Positions 6,278 through 14,459 of a DNA stretch of 29,061 bases are shown here, piece after piece. The first letter of the stretch is position 1. Each line of letters starts with the position of its first letter. The stretch is from DASVHS01 sp038244815. Its GTDB lineage: Bacteria; Acidobacteriota; Thermoanaerobaculia; Gp7-AA8. Location: the NCBI GenBank assembly GCA_038244815.1, contig JBBRTB010000040.1:1-29061 (forward strand), read 5' to 3'. The notes beneath the pieces are model-generated. The model had not been told where the DNA came from and searched no databases. It saw only the letters and a program-made list of their open reading frames with translations. The translations under genes were made by a program, and so were the position numbers.

Positions 6278-7912
6278 TCAGGGCAGCATGCGGATCTTCA
6301 GCGCCAGGGCCACGAGCACCAGAAGAATGAAGCCGAGGGCGATGAAGAGACCGGTGCGCCGGTAGCTGAGCTCTTCGAGCGAGTGCTGGGCATCCAAAAG
6401 CGCCGCGCGCGCGTGACCCAGCCCTTCCTTCTCCTTGGCCTGCAACTCGGGGCCGCCGAAGGTGTGGACGAGGGTCTCCATCTCGATGTCGTTGTCGACC
6501 GCGCTGTCGAGCTCGGCCCGGGCCGCGGCTGTCTCGACGCCGCCGCGATGGGCGGCCAGTTGAATCCGTTCTGCGCGCGCGATCATGCTGGTGAGCTCGC
6601 GCGTGGCATCGGCCAGGACTCTCGCGTTCGCTCCGTCCACATGGCAGTCCCTGCACTTGCGGACGGCGACGTTCACCGGATTTCCGGCCGCATCGGTGAA
6701 TGTGTAGTGCGTTTTGCCGATGCGGAACTTCTCGAAGAGCCGCGCGAACTCGGGACGAAGAGCGGACTTCCCGTTCTCTCCCGACGCGGGCAGCCGATGG
6801 GTCGGCAGGAGCTGGGCCTGATCGACCAGCCAGTCGAATCGGGCTTCGCCGGTGAGGTGTTTTTTTTGAGCAGCGGCCAGCAGGGTGTCGCGCAACTGGC
6901 GATAGTGGCTGGCCTTTGCCGTCGGCTCGGCGACGAGAGAAGCGAGCGGGCCCGTTCCTTCATGGCAGAAAGCGCAGGGAACCTCGGGCAGCTCGCCGAT
7001 CATGGCCACGCTGGGCCGCACGATCCCGTGGTTCTCGTGACAGGTGACGCACTCGTCGAACCGCGTGACGGTGAGCGTGGCGCGCGCATCAGCGTGACAG
7101 TCACCGCATTTCGAGCCCGTGGCCAGCATCTCGTTGTGCTGCACCCAGCCGTCGTGCTTCGCGCTCTTGCGGAACAACTCCGCTTCGCGGAGGTGGCAGG
7201 TGCCGCAGACGAAGCTCACGCTCTCCACGCCGGGCGGCGTGGCTCCGTGGTTGCCGTGGCAGTCGTTGCAGGTGGGGGCGGTGACATCGCCCTTGACGAA
7301 CATCGCGTTCGCGTGAACGCTCACGCGCCATCGCGCGTACTGATCGGTGGGGATGTGATAGCTGGCCATCCGCTTCGCATCGGAGTGACAGCGGCTGCAC
7401 GTTTCGGCCACATGAGTCGGGTAGACGGGAGAGTCGGGGCTCGACTTCGACCTGATGTCGTGAACGGAATGGCAGTCGATGCAGGTGGCGACGTTCTGAT
7501 CGCCTTTCGCCAGCAGCTTGCCGTGCACGCTGCTCTGGTATTCGGTCACCTGATCGACGCGCGCGGCCGGATTGAACCGCTTCATGAAATCGGCCGAGCT
7601 GTGGCACTTTCCGCAGAAAGCCGGGATGTCCGTTCGCTTGGGAACGCCGACGAACGGATTGGCCTTGAATTTCGGGTCCATCGCCGACATGAGGTCTGCC
7701 TTGGGATCGGGATTCCCGCCGTGGCAGTCATGACAGGAGAGGCCGGCCAGGGCGTGGACGTCGTCCTTGAATTTCTGGACCTTGACGCGTTCCCTGGCCT
7801 CGAACATCTCGCTGGAGTGACAGGTCACGCACGAGGTCGCGCCGTTGGCGGCAGGGGCCGATGTCGTGGCGACCGTGGTGGCGATCACGAGCGCTGCGAA
7901 GAGCATGGTCAT
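6278..7912 (-). CDS. Eleven-heme membrane-anchored cytochrome c of the bc complex
   Basis: The gene encodes a 544-residue cytochrome c that probably takes the place of cytochrome c1/f as electron exit of the Rieske/cytochrome b complex encoded upstream. I count eleven CXXCH motifs, the first at Cys28 and the tenth at Cys313, then a gap to the last at Cys420. An N-terminal signal peptide precedes the first heme. After the last heme comes a long charged helical stretch and one C-terminal membrane helix (about 515-538, GLFIALGFILLVLVALALKI), so the heme domain sits in the periplasm tethered to the inner membrane. ATG 7912 overlaps the cytochrome b stop by four bases (ATGA), showing tight coupling. 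Multiheme subunits joined to cytochrome b and Rieske proteins are known from Geobacter-type Cbc complexes; I cannot assign it to a named one. Confidence 0.9.
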   Translation of the reverse strand: MTMLFAALVIATTVATTSAPAANGATSCVTCHSSEMFEARERVKVQKFKDDVHALAGLSCHDCHGGNPDPKADLMSAMDPKFKANPFVGVPKRTDIPAFCGKCHSSADFMKRFNPAARVDQVTEYQSSVHGKLLAKGDQNVATCIDCHSVHDIRSKSSPDSPVYPTHVAETCSRCHSDAKRMASYHIPTDQYARWRVSVHANAMFVKGDVTAPTCNDCHGNHGATPPGVESVSFVCGTCHLREAELFRKSAKHDGWVQHNEMLATGSKCGDCHADARATLTVTRFDECVTCHENHGIVRPSVAMIGELPEVPCAFCHEGTGPLASLVAEPTAKASHYRQLRDTLLAAAQKKHLTGEARFDWLVDQAQLLPTHRLPASGENGKSALRPEFARLFEKFRIGKTHYTFTDAAGNPVNVAVRKCRDCHVDGANARVLADATRELTSMIARAERIQLAAHRGGVETAAARAELDSAVDNDIEMETLVHTFGGPELQAKEKEGLGHARAALLDAQHSLEELSYRRTGLFIALGFILLVLVALALKIRMLP

Positions 7913-9090
7913 TGGCCCTCCGTCGGACGACCGCGTGTGATGAATGCGAAGATCCAGAGAAGCAACGCCGCGATAAAGATGGCGTAGAGCGGGATGAGCG
8001 TTCCGTAGCCCCAGCAGGTCATGCCCACGACGAACATCACGCCGACGATGCCGGCGATCGTCCAGCCGGGGCTGCGTCCCTTACGCGCGGCGCCGCGGTC
8101 GAGGAACGGGATGAGCATCAGCAGCAGTCCGGCCAGTCCGAACAGCATGATCGGAATCGCTTCGTATTCGACCCCCATGATCTCGCCGCCGGGGACGAGC
8201 TTGAGGGTCTGGAACATGAACATGTAGTACCACTCGGGCCGGATGTTCGCGTACGCCGGGGTGAACGGATCGGCTTTCTCTCCAAGCTCCCACGGCATCA
8301 GCGCCGCCAGCGCGGCCAGCACGCCCAGCGCGAAGATCCAGCCGGAGAGATCGCGCAGCGCGAAATGAGGGAAGAACCTCATCGGCTTGCGCCGCTTCGC
8401 TTCCTCGTCGGCCGCGGGTGGAACGCTCATGCCTTTGATCTGCACGAGCACCAGATGCACGGTGAGGATGCTCACCGTGATCGCCGGAAGGATGGCCACA
8501 TGCCATCCGTAGAAGCGCGACAGCGTTCCGCCGGTCACACGGGTGCCGCCGCGCAGAAAGCGCAGGATCCACGGGCCCACGATGGGCACCACGCCGGCGA
8601 TATCGGTCCCGACGCGCGTCGCGAAAAACGACAGTTGATTCCACGGCAGCAGATAGCCGGAGAACCCGAATCCGAGAATGAGGAAGAGCAGGATGACGCC
8701 GGTGATCCAGGTGAGCTCACGCGGCGGCCGGTACGCTTTCATGAAGTAGACGGTGACGAGATGGATGAACGCGAAAAACACCATCAGGTTCGCCGACCAG
8801 GCGTGGATCGACCGCACCAGCCATCCGAACGGAACCGTGCTGACCAGAAACTCGATCGACTCGAAGGCCTCGTTGGCCGAGGGATGGTAGTAGAGCATCA
8901 GCAGCACGCCGGTGCATACCTGCACCAGGAAGAAAAACAACGTCATGCCGCCGAGGTAGTAGAAGACCGTGTAGCGGTGCAGCGGTACGGTCTTGTGTGA
9001 GAGGAACTCGCGAATGGCCGACCAGCCGATCCGATCGTCGAGCCAGTCGATGATGCCGCGTTTGCCGAGCACTTCCGATTGTTCGCTCAC
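7909..9090 (-). CDS. Cytochrome b (fused b6/subunit IV type) of a quinol:cytochrome c oxidoreductase
   Basis: The gene encodes a 393-residue integral membrane protein carrying the quinol-oxidation site. Two histidine pairs for the b hemes are visible: HAWSANLMVFFAFIH (13 residues between) and HVAILPAITVSILTVH (14 between), the b6f-like spacing. The Qo-site PEWY motif is present (IRPEWYYMFMFQTLKL). The C-terminal half holds further membrane helices matching subunit IV, so both parts are on one chain. GTG 9090 is the start, two bases past the Rieske stop. Gene order Rieske, cytochrome b, multiheme c, with overlaps or near-overlaps, defines one operon. The natural quinol is probably menaquinol, by inference from the electron-transfer partners. 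Confidence 0.93.
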   Translation of the reverse strand: MSEQSEVLGKRGIIDWLDDRIGWSAIREFLSHKTVPLHRYTVFYYLGGMTLFFFLVQVCTGVLLMLYYHPSANEAFESIEFLVSTVPFGWLVRSIHAWSANLMVFFAFIHLVTVYFMKAYRPPRELTWITGVILLFLILGFGFSGYLLPWNQLSFFATRVGTDIAGVVPIVGPWILRFLRGGTRVTGGTLSRFYGWHVAILPAITVSILTVHLVLVQIKGMSVPPAADEEAKRRKPMRFFPHFALRDLSGWIFALGVLAALAALMPWELGEKADPFTPAYANIRPEWYYMFMFQTLKLVPGGEIMGVEYEAIPIMLFGLAGLLLMLIPFLDRGAARKGRSPGWTIAGIVGVMFVVGMTCWGYGTLIPLYAIFIAALLLWIFAFITRGRPTEGQ

Positions 9091-9091
9091 G

Positions 9092-9562
9092 TCAGACCTT
9101 CGAAACGATGATCGTCGTAGTTGCGCCCTTGGCCACGAGGTTGACTTTATAAGGTTTGAGCGGTCGCGGAGGGGGACCGGCCAGGTTGCGGCCGTTCACG
9201 TCGTACGACCCGCCGTGGCAATTGCACCAGACCCGGGTCTTGTCTTTCTGGTAGCCGACGATGCAGTCGAGATGCGTGCACACCGCGGAGAGCGCGTGGA
9301 TCTCCGTCGCGCTGACGCGGATCACGATCACGGGATCGGCGCCGAACCGCACGATTTTAAAACCCTTCTGAATGAGCTCGGGATCGTTCAGGTCACCGGC
9401 TTCGACCTGAGCGGTGCTCGGCTCGGCGATGCGCGGCGGGCTGATGAAACGGATGACAGGGTAGATGACCGAGGCGATCAGCGCACCAAATGAGGTGCCC
9501 AGGAACCAGTTGATGAACCTGCGTCGGTCAGGGCGCGGGAATGCTTCCACGTTGTCCTCCAT
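9092..9562 (-). CDS. Rieske iron-sulfur protein of the bc complex
   Basis: The gene encodes a 156-residue [2Fe-2S] protein that takes the first electron from quinol at the Qo site. Rieske boxes are CTHLDC (Cys95, His97, Cys100) and CNCHGG (Cys113, Cys115, His116); Cys95, His97, Cys113 and His116 would bind the cluster, and Cys100 and Cys115 would form the disulfide. The N-terminus has RRRFINWFLG followed by one hydrophobic anchor, a twin-arginine-like membrane signal. ATG 9562 has no ribosome-binding site. GTG 9550, four codons downstream, is preceded by GGAGGA with good spacing and may be the true start. It heads the bc operon, with a dyad (9615-9628) in the divergent promoter region. Confidence 0.94.
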   Translation of the reverse strand: MEDNVEAFPRPDRRRFINWFLGTSFGALIASVIYPVIRFISPPRIAEPSTAQVEAGDLNDPELIQKGFKIVRFGADPVIVIRVSATEIHALSAVCTHLDCIVGYQKDKTRVWCNCHGGSYDVNGRNLAGPPPRPLKPYKVNLVAKGATTTIIVSKV

Positions 9563-9614
9563 CTGGGTCGTCGCGATGTTGAAACGTTCGACGCCGTCTC
9601 TTCGTGGGCCATCG

Positions 9615-9628
9615 CACAGGTCGCTGTG
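9615..9628. promoter_or_regulatory. CACAG-N4-CTGTG dyad between divergent genes
   Basis: A perfect five-base inverted repeat with a GTCG centre lies between the Rieske gene (starting leftward at 9562) and the membrane-protein gene (starting rightward at 9698). The position suits an operator for either promoter. No regulator can be named. Confidence 0.35.
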
Positions 9629-9672
9629 ACGCGCGATACCGACGGAAGTGGCTGGACGTGTTCCGGTGTACG

Positions 9673-9678
9673 TACAAT
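9673..9678 (+). promoter_or_regulatory. Candidate -10 element (TACAAT)
   Basis: TACAAT lies 19 bases before the proposed TTG start at 9698 and 8 bases before its Shine-Dalgarno sequence. The expected -35 position holds no good match. Confidence 0.4.
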
Positions 9679-9697
9679 CCTATCGCAAGGAGTGTCG

Positions 9698-11272
9698 TTG
9701 CCGGAGAAAGAGTTCACCGTCCTGCAGGATCGGCTGGACGATGTCGAGAGATCGCTTCGCACCCTCCAGGCGCGGATCGACATGCTGGAGGGAGTGTCTC
9801 CGGTCGCGGCCCCCGCGCCTCCGGCCCCGGCAGCCGCTCAAAAGGAGCAGTCGCTCATCGACGCGACGCTGATCGGCAAGAGCGTGCTGATCGTCGGGGG
9901 CGGATATGTCCTGCGCGCGATGACCGAGCTCAATCTCCTGCCCAACGCCTTCGGCGTCGCCTTCGGTCTGCTGTACGCGCTGTTCTGGATCGGAATCGCC
10001 GGCCGCGCCCTCCGTCGCGGCAGCGCGGCCGTGGCGATCTTCGACGGCGCGACTGCGGCCGTCATCGCTGCCTCTCTCATCTGGGAAGCCACGACGCGGT
10101 TTCATCTGATCAACACCACAGCCGCCGGCGCCATGATCGTCGCCGTTGCCATCGCTTTGCTCGTGCCGGCCGTTCGCAACTCCTCCACCGCGTTCGCCCT
10201 GATCGCCGCCGTGGCCTCCAGTCTCGCCTCGATCGGAGTGGCCCTCGGCAGTGAGGATCCGATCCCCTCGCTCTTGGCCGTGACCGCCATCGGCGTGCTG
10301 CTTCTGTCCCTGTCCATCGGCCGTCACTGGCCCGCATATGTGACGCTCCTGCTGCCGGGCGCCGGACACAGTCTCGCACTCACCGTGATCGCCATGACGT
10401 TGTTCGACAAGCTCGCGTACAGCACCGCCACCACAGAGCTGTCGTTGATGGTGTTCGCGGCGCTCTGGCTCGCGGTGCCGATCGTTCTGCGCCTCCGCAA
10501 CGCGGAGATGCCCTGGCCGGCGCTGGCGCAATCGATCGCCGCGGTGCTTGTGGGATGCGGCGGCGCGGCGGCGATCGCATTTCATGGCGGGCATCCCCTG
10601 GCAGTGGGCGTTCTGAGCCTCTTCCTGAGCGCGCTCTCATTCGTGGCCGTGTTCGCGCGCGGTGAGAGAGATGTGGCGGCGAACGCGCTCATCGCAGCAG
10701 CATCGCTTTCAGCGGTGATCGGATTGCCGCTTCTCGTCCCGACATCGGCGCTGACCTTCATCGCGGCCATGGCCACCATTCTCTTTGCCGCCCTCGGCCG
10801 CTCTCTGCGCTGGCCGGCGCTTACGATCGCCTCGGCCTGCTGGTCGATCGCTGCGTTCGCCGCCGGACTGGAGTCGCCCGTGGCGCTCGTCGTCGTGTTC
10901 ACCGCCGCGGCGATGGCGATCGCCATCACCACCCCGGCAGCGTCCGGCTCGCGCTTGGTGCTGCTGGTCGTTTCGACGATGTCGCTGATCGTTGCCGCGG
11001 TCTCGTTCGTGACGTTCACGCAACCGCTTCTGGCACTGGACCGCACGGTCGTTCTGGTCGTGGTCGCGGTCGGATTGTCGTTACTCACGCCGTTGTTGCA
11101 CGACGCCGGCAAGATCGCTCGCGTGCTGCTCGTGCTCTGCGGCATCAAGCTTCTCATCGAGGATCTCCGGCTCGGCCACGCCACGACGATCGTAGCCGCC
11201 CTCGTGCTCTACGGCCTGGCGATCGTCATCGTCGCAAGACGCGCGAGTCCGGTGAAGACGCCCACGCTGTGA
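9698..11272 (+). CDS. Polytopic membrane protein, DUF2339-like, function unknown
   Basis: The gene encodes a 524-residue protein with a short N-terminal coiled coil (VLQDRLDDVERSLRTLQARI), a Pro/Ala-rich linker, and then some fourteen or more hydrophobic helices to the C-terminus. The segment LIGKSVLIVGGGYVLRAMTE starts the membrane part and recalls DUF2339-type predicted membrane proteins; I would not go beyond that. I chose TTG 9698 because AAGGAG (9687-9692) lies five bases before it and a -10-like TACAAT is further upstream; the open frame continues upstream only through promoter-like sequence. It stands alone, divergent from the bc operon and convergent with the mtr-like operon. No heme or metal motifs are present, and nothing ties it directly to electron transfer except position. 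Confidence 0.7.
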   Translation: MPEKEFTVLQDRLDDVERSLRTLQARIDMLEGVSPVAAPAPPAPAAAQKEQSLIDATLIGKSVLIVGGGYVLRAMTELNLLPNAFGVAFGLLYALFWIGIAGRALRRGSAAVAIFDGATAAVIAASLIWEATTRFHLINTTAAGAMIVAVAIALLVPAVRNSSTAFALIAAVASSLASIGVALGSEDPIPSLLAVTAIGVLLLSLSIGRHWPAYVTLLLPGAGHSLALTVIAMTLFDKLAYSTATTELSLMVFAALWLAVPIVLRLRNAEMPWPALAQSIAAVLVGCGGAAAIAFHGGHPLAVGVLSLFLSALSFVAVFARGERDVAANALIAAASLSAVIGLPLLVPTSALTFIAAMATILFAALGRSLRWPALTIASACWSIAAFAAGLESPVALVVVFTAAAMAIAITTPAASGSRLVLLVVSTMSLIVAAVSFVTFTQPLLALDRTVVLVVVAVGLSLLTPLLHDAGKIARVLLVLCGIKLLIEDLRLGHATTIVAALVLYGLAIVIVARRASPVKTPTL

Positions 11273-11284
11273 ATTGTAACTTTA

Positions 11285-11461
11285 CGGGTCGCTGGGTTGC
11301 CGGGTCGCCTGCTAACTGCTTGGTAGCCGGTAGCCGGTAGCCGGTTACCAGTTACCGGTTACCAGCCTTGGCGAGCACCGAGCACCGAGCACCGAGCACC
11401 GAGCACCCCGCACCGAGCACCCAGCAGTTAGTCTTCGGCGACCCAGCGACCCAGCGACCCG
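11285..11461. repeat. Structured intergenic repeat region with long flanking inverted repeat
   Basis: The left arm (11285-11319) begins CGGGTCGCTGGGT and ends CTAACTGC. The right arm (11424-11461) is its imperfect reverse complement, so about 31 of 35 bases can pair. Between them lie tandem GGTAGCC (three, 11322-11342), GGTTACC-type units (three, 11343-11363) and GAGCACC-type units (seven). The right arm is itself built of CGACCCAG octamers. The region fills the gap between the convergent 3' ends of the membrane-protein gene and the mtrB-like gene, so it may serve as a bidirectional terminator. A shorter copy with the same unit order is at 2415-2468. Confidence 0.8.
11373..11421 (+). repeat. 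GAGCACC tandem heptamers (seven units)
   Basis: Five perfect head-to-tail GAGCACC units (11373-11407) are followed by CCGCACC and one more GAGCACC. Tracts like this change copy number by slippage, so the number may vary between strains. Confidence 0.85.
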
Positions 11462-11462
11462 A

Positions 11463-13388
11463 TTACTGCGTCCAGCGCAGATAGATCCCGTACCGGCTGG
11501 CCTGGAAGCTGCCGTACGACGGCGCGGGCTCGTTGTACTTGTCGCGGTCGAATTCGGCCACGGCGCCTGTCCGTCCGACGAGGTTGAACATCACGCGCGC
11601 GTGGTAGCGGTCGATCGTGAACGGCGTAGTGCCGCTGTTATCGAATCGCGAATAGGACGCGTCGATCGACGCCGGTGCGAACACCAGTCCGACGCCGCCT
11701 TCGTACGACTTGCCGTTCTCCGCGTGCACCGAGGTGTCGAGCGTGAAGTTCTCCGGGTGGCGATAGACGATGGTGCTGTCCGCGCGATAGCGCGAGGCCG
11801 CGGCGTGCACGCGAATGATCTCGGTGGGTGAGAGCTCGGCCTCCGCTGTGTACTGGCGGATCTTCGAGTCGTACGCGAATCCCGGAGAGTCGTTCTTCGG
11901 AGTGCTCTCCTCGGCCACGACGCCGGCGCGGAAGAAACGGCTCGGACTGAGCCAGCCGGCGCGCGCGCGGATGCGGTCGCGCTTGAGAAAGTCGGTGCGC
12001 AGGATCGGATCGTTCGCCGAGTCGTGACGCCATGCCGCGCCGAGCGTGAATCCTGCTTTCGCGAACGAGCCGCTCAGATCCGATGTGTTGACGCGGCGGC
12101 TGAACGTTCCGCCCTGGCTCGAGCCCGGGACGACGATCTCGGAGAGGTCGGGCGACACGTCCACGTCCTGATGAGAGGTGCTGAAGCCGGCCCGCAGCGA
12201 GAACGGTCCGAGCGCGCGGGCGGAGATGGCGGCGTCGAGAACATCTTCATCGCGATCGAGCGAGCTCTTCGACTTGACGATCGTCTGAATGTCGCGGGGA
12301 TCGAGGCCGCCGAAGTTCACGGTCTGCATGTAGAGGTCGTTGATCAGGGCGGATCCTTCCAGCGCGCGATGCTCCCGCTGGAAGCCGGCCAGGAAGTCCA
12401 CCTTGTCGGTCACGATCACTTCGGCTCGCGCACCGCCGCGCCAGGTCGTGTTCTTGGCACGTCCATTGACCTCCTCGGTCAGGGACTTGAAGAAGCGGCT
12501 GATGGCGAAGGACGCAAAGGAGCCGGCGTCGTTCTCGTTCTCGTCGCTGTTCGAGTTTGCCGCGAAGCGAACGAAGTTGCCGATGACGCGCAGGCGGTTC
12601 GTGAACTGCCCGGTCACGTATGCGTTCGTGAAGGGCGTGTGACCATCCGCGCGGTCGTCGCGGGTGATGGCCGTGGCGTTGATGGGCTGGCCGAGGATCG
12701 GATCGCTGTTGTTGCCGGCGTTTGCGCCCGGAAGGAGCGTGAGTGTCTCGTGGTCCTTGAACGTCCGCCAGCCCTGCGTCACCTGGCCGGTGAACATGGC
12801 GAATTCGAAGGCGGCGCCGCCACGGATCTCCTGATCGCGGTTGGTGAGGCTCGAGCCCAGCGCGAACTCATCCTGGCCGACGTGATACGTCGTTGTACCC
12901 GGTCCGGAGTAACGGTTCCACGACAGTCCGATGAACGGGGTGATCTTCGACCACCGCAGCAGCTCGAGATCGGCGTCGATCATGCGGCGGTCGCGGTCGT
13001 AGGTGTGCTGGCCGGGAATGACTCCCTGGCCGAGCAGCGGATTGGCGAATCCCGGCAGCGCGCTGAACGAGTTCGTCTGTCTGTATGCCAGCGTGAATCG
13101 ATAGACGCTCGTCTTGCCGGCGTCGAGGCGCAGCGAGCCCGCCGGTCCCACGCCGAGGTCGCTGATGTCGAGGCGGAAGTGATCGGTGTAGGGGGTGTCC
13201 GTGCTGGCCAGTGTCAACGCCCGGATGAGCAGCCCGTCGCGCTCGTTGATCTGCGTGCGATACATGTCGGAGTTTCCGCTGAGCGACAGCCAGCGGTAAC
13301 CGACTTCGACATCGACCGGAGTCTGCGCGTGCGCGGCGATCGCGAGGAGCGCCAGACAGGCCCAGAGTACGAGAGATCTGGTTTTCAT
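11463..13388 (-). CDS. mtrB: MtrB/PioB-family outer-membrane beta-barrel of the EET conduit
   Basis: The gene encodes a 641-residue outer-membrane barrel that would sheath the MtrA-like decaheme cytochrome so electrons can cross the outer membrane. It has a signal peptide ending near AHAQ, then alternating amphipathic strands throughout (for example VDVEVGYRWLSLSG, FRLDISDLGV, TSVYRFTLAYRQ) and the C-terminal strand ASRYGIYLRWTQ. Periplasmic-turn patterns such as HTYDRDRRMIDADLELLRWS are typical of the family. Length is somewhat below Shewanella MtrB (about 697). I see no cysteine in the mature part, so the N-terminal CXXC of Shewanella MtrB is absent. ATG 13388 has AGGAGA upstream; it is 11 bases past the mtrA-like stop. 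The symbol is by homology of family and gene order. Confidence 0.85.
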   Translation of the reverse strand: MKTRSLVLWACLALLAIAAHAQTPVDVEVGYRWLSLSGNSDMYRTQINERDGLLIRALTLASTDTPYTDHFRLDISDLGVGPAGSLRLDAGKTSVYRFTLAYRQTNSFSALPGFANPLLGQGVIPGQHTYDRDRRMIDADLELLRWSKITPFIGLSWNRYSGPGTTTYHVGQDEFALGSSLTNRDQEIRGGAAFEFAMFTGQVTQGWRTFKDHETLTLLPGANAGNNSDPILGQPINATAITRDDRADGHTPFTNAYVTGQFTNRLRVIGNFVRFAANSNSDENENDAGSFASFAISRFFKSLTEEVNGRAKNTTWRGGARAEVIVTDKVDFLAGFQREHRALEGSALINDLYMQTVNFGGLDPRDIQTIVKSKSSLDRDEDVLDAAISARALGPFSLRAGFSTSHQDVDVSPDLSEIVVPGSSQGGTFSRRVNTSDLSGSFAKAGFTLGAAWRHDSANDPILRTDFLKRDRIRARAGWLSPSRFFRAGVVAEESTPKNDSPGFAYDSKIRQYTAEAELSPTEIIRVHAAASRYRADSTIVYRHPENFTLDTSVHAENGKSYEGGVGLVFAPASIDASYSRFDNSGTTPFTIDRYHARVMFNLVGRTGAVAEFDRDKYNEPAPSYGSFQASRYGIYLRWTQ

Positions 13389-13399
13389 GGCTCTTCTCC

Positions 13400-14386
13400 T
13401 CACTTGAGCAGCTGCGGATCGCGATTGGAGCCGTGCACGGCGGTGTGGCAGCTCGTGCAGTTCCGATAGCGCGGGTTGGAGAGGTTATGGAACGACGGCG
13501 GCTGCGAGCCGAGCGTGTTGCCGGCGATGGGCGAGTGGCACTCGATGCAGAGCTGCCAGACGTTCGCTCGTTTGAGCTGTTTCGGATTCGACGAGCCGTG
13601 CACTTCATGGCAGCTCACGCAGTCGCCGACCGCGTTGGCACCGTGCGGAAAGACGTAGGGGCCGCGCTTGTCGGCGTGGCAGTTCAGGCAGGGCGCTTCG
13701 CCCGCATGCGTCGTGCGCAGAGGGTTGAGCATGGCCATCGATCGGACCGAGGTCGACGGCCGGCCGTGCGGCTCGTGGCAGGAGGAGCACTCCATGCCTC
13801 CGCGCCCGAGGCGATGCCGGTAGGGTTTGTTGATGAAGCCGGCCGATTGCGTGTGGCACGAGCCGCACAGTTCGAGCTGCGGTCTGGCCACGAGATGCGG
13901 CGAACGGGGATCGGGATGATGGATGGAGTGGCAGGTCAGGCAGTTCACCGTCGCGGTGTTGGCGTGCATTCCGCCGCGGCGCGACAGCCGGTCGGTGCTC
14001 GTCTCGTGACAGAGGAGGCAGGTGTCGTTGGAGCCTGTCAGTCCTGCCGGCTTCGTGATCTTCGTCTTGTCGCCGCCGGACAGCGCGTGCTCGGTGCCGT
14101 CACCGTGGCAGGCCACGCAGGTGTCATTGGAGACGACGCCCTGGGTGATCGTTGCGCCGCGGGCGTGCGTGTTGGTCGCGAACACCTTGGCCTCGTCGTG
14201 GCAGTCGGCGCAGGCCGGAGGAGCCTCGGCCGCCTGCTCGGTTGCAGCCTCCGTGGTCGTCGCCGTTGCGGTCGTCGTCGCCGGAGGTGTTGGGTTCTGC
14301 TCGGGCGTCTGGCCGGAAGCGAGGCCAGGCAAACCGAGGAGAAGCAGGAGGGCGCTCAGACCTACTGCACAGGTTTTCATCGACAT
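13400..14386 (-). CDS. mtrA: MtrA/DmsE-family periplasmic decaheme cytochrome c
   Basis: The gene encodes a 328-residue decaheme c-type cytochrome (Shewanella MtrA is about 333 residues) that would conduct electrons through the barrel from periplasm to surface. Ten CXXCH motifs are visible (CADCH, CVACH, CLLCH, CLTCH, CGSCH, CSSCH, CLNCH, CVSCH, CIECH, CTSCH), with the regular H-G and H-xx-H context of the family. An N-terminal signal peptide is followed by a Thr/Ala/Glu-rich linker (about residues 26-55) before the first heme, which is unusual and may be a spacer. ATG 14386 is used; ATG 14380 is also possible. It sits between the mtrC-like gene (73-base gap with a strong hairpin) and the mtrB-like gene. 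Confidence 0.92.
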   Translation of the reverse strand: MSMKTCAVGLSALLLLLGLPGLASGQTPEQNPTPPATTTATATTTEAATEQAAEAPPACADCHDEAKVFATNTHARGATITQGVVSNDTCVACHGDGTEHALSGGDKTKITKPAGLTGSNDTCLLCHETSTDRLSRRGGMHANTATVNCLTCHSIHHPDPRSPHLVARPQLELCGSCHTQSAGFINKPYRHRLGRGGMECSSCHEPHGRPSTSVRSMAMLNPLRTTHAGEAPCLNCHADKRGPYVFPHGANAVGDCVSCHEVHGSSNPKQLKRANVWQLCIECHSPIAGNTLGSQPPSFHNLSNPRYRNCTSCHTAVHGSNRDPQLLK

Positions 14387-14423
14387 GACATCTCTTTCCG
14401 CTACGTCGGTTGCACAAAGTGAA

Positions 14424-14447
14424 AGGGGGCCGCCATTGCGGCCCCCT
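14424..14447 (-). terminator. Perfect 10-bp hairpin between mtrC-like and mtrA-like genes
   Basis: AGGGGGCCGC (14424-14433) and GCGGCCCCCT (14438-14447) form a perfect stem with a CATT loop, just past the mtrC-like stop. On the transcribed (minus) strand it is followed by TTTCACTTTGT, a weak T-rich tail. It could be a partial terminator or an mRNA-stabilising hairpin setting different MtrC and MtrA levels. Confidence 0.8.
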
Positions 14448-14459
14448 CGCGGTTGCGGT

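Noticed and set aside
11322..11421. CRISPR array
   Set aside because: Units are 7-8 bases, head to tail and without spacers; no cas genes are present.
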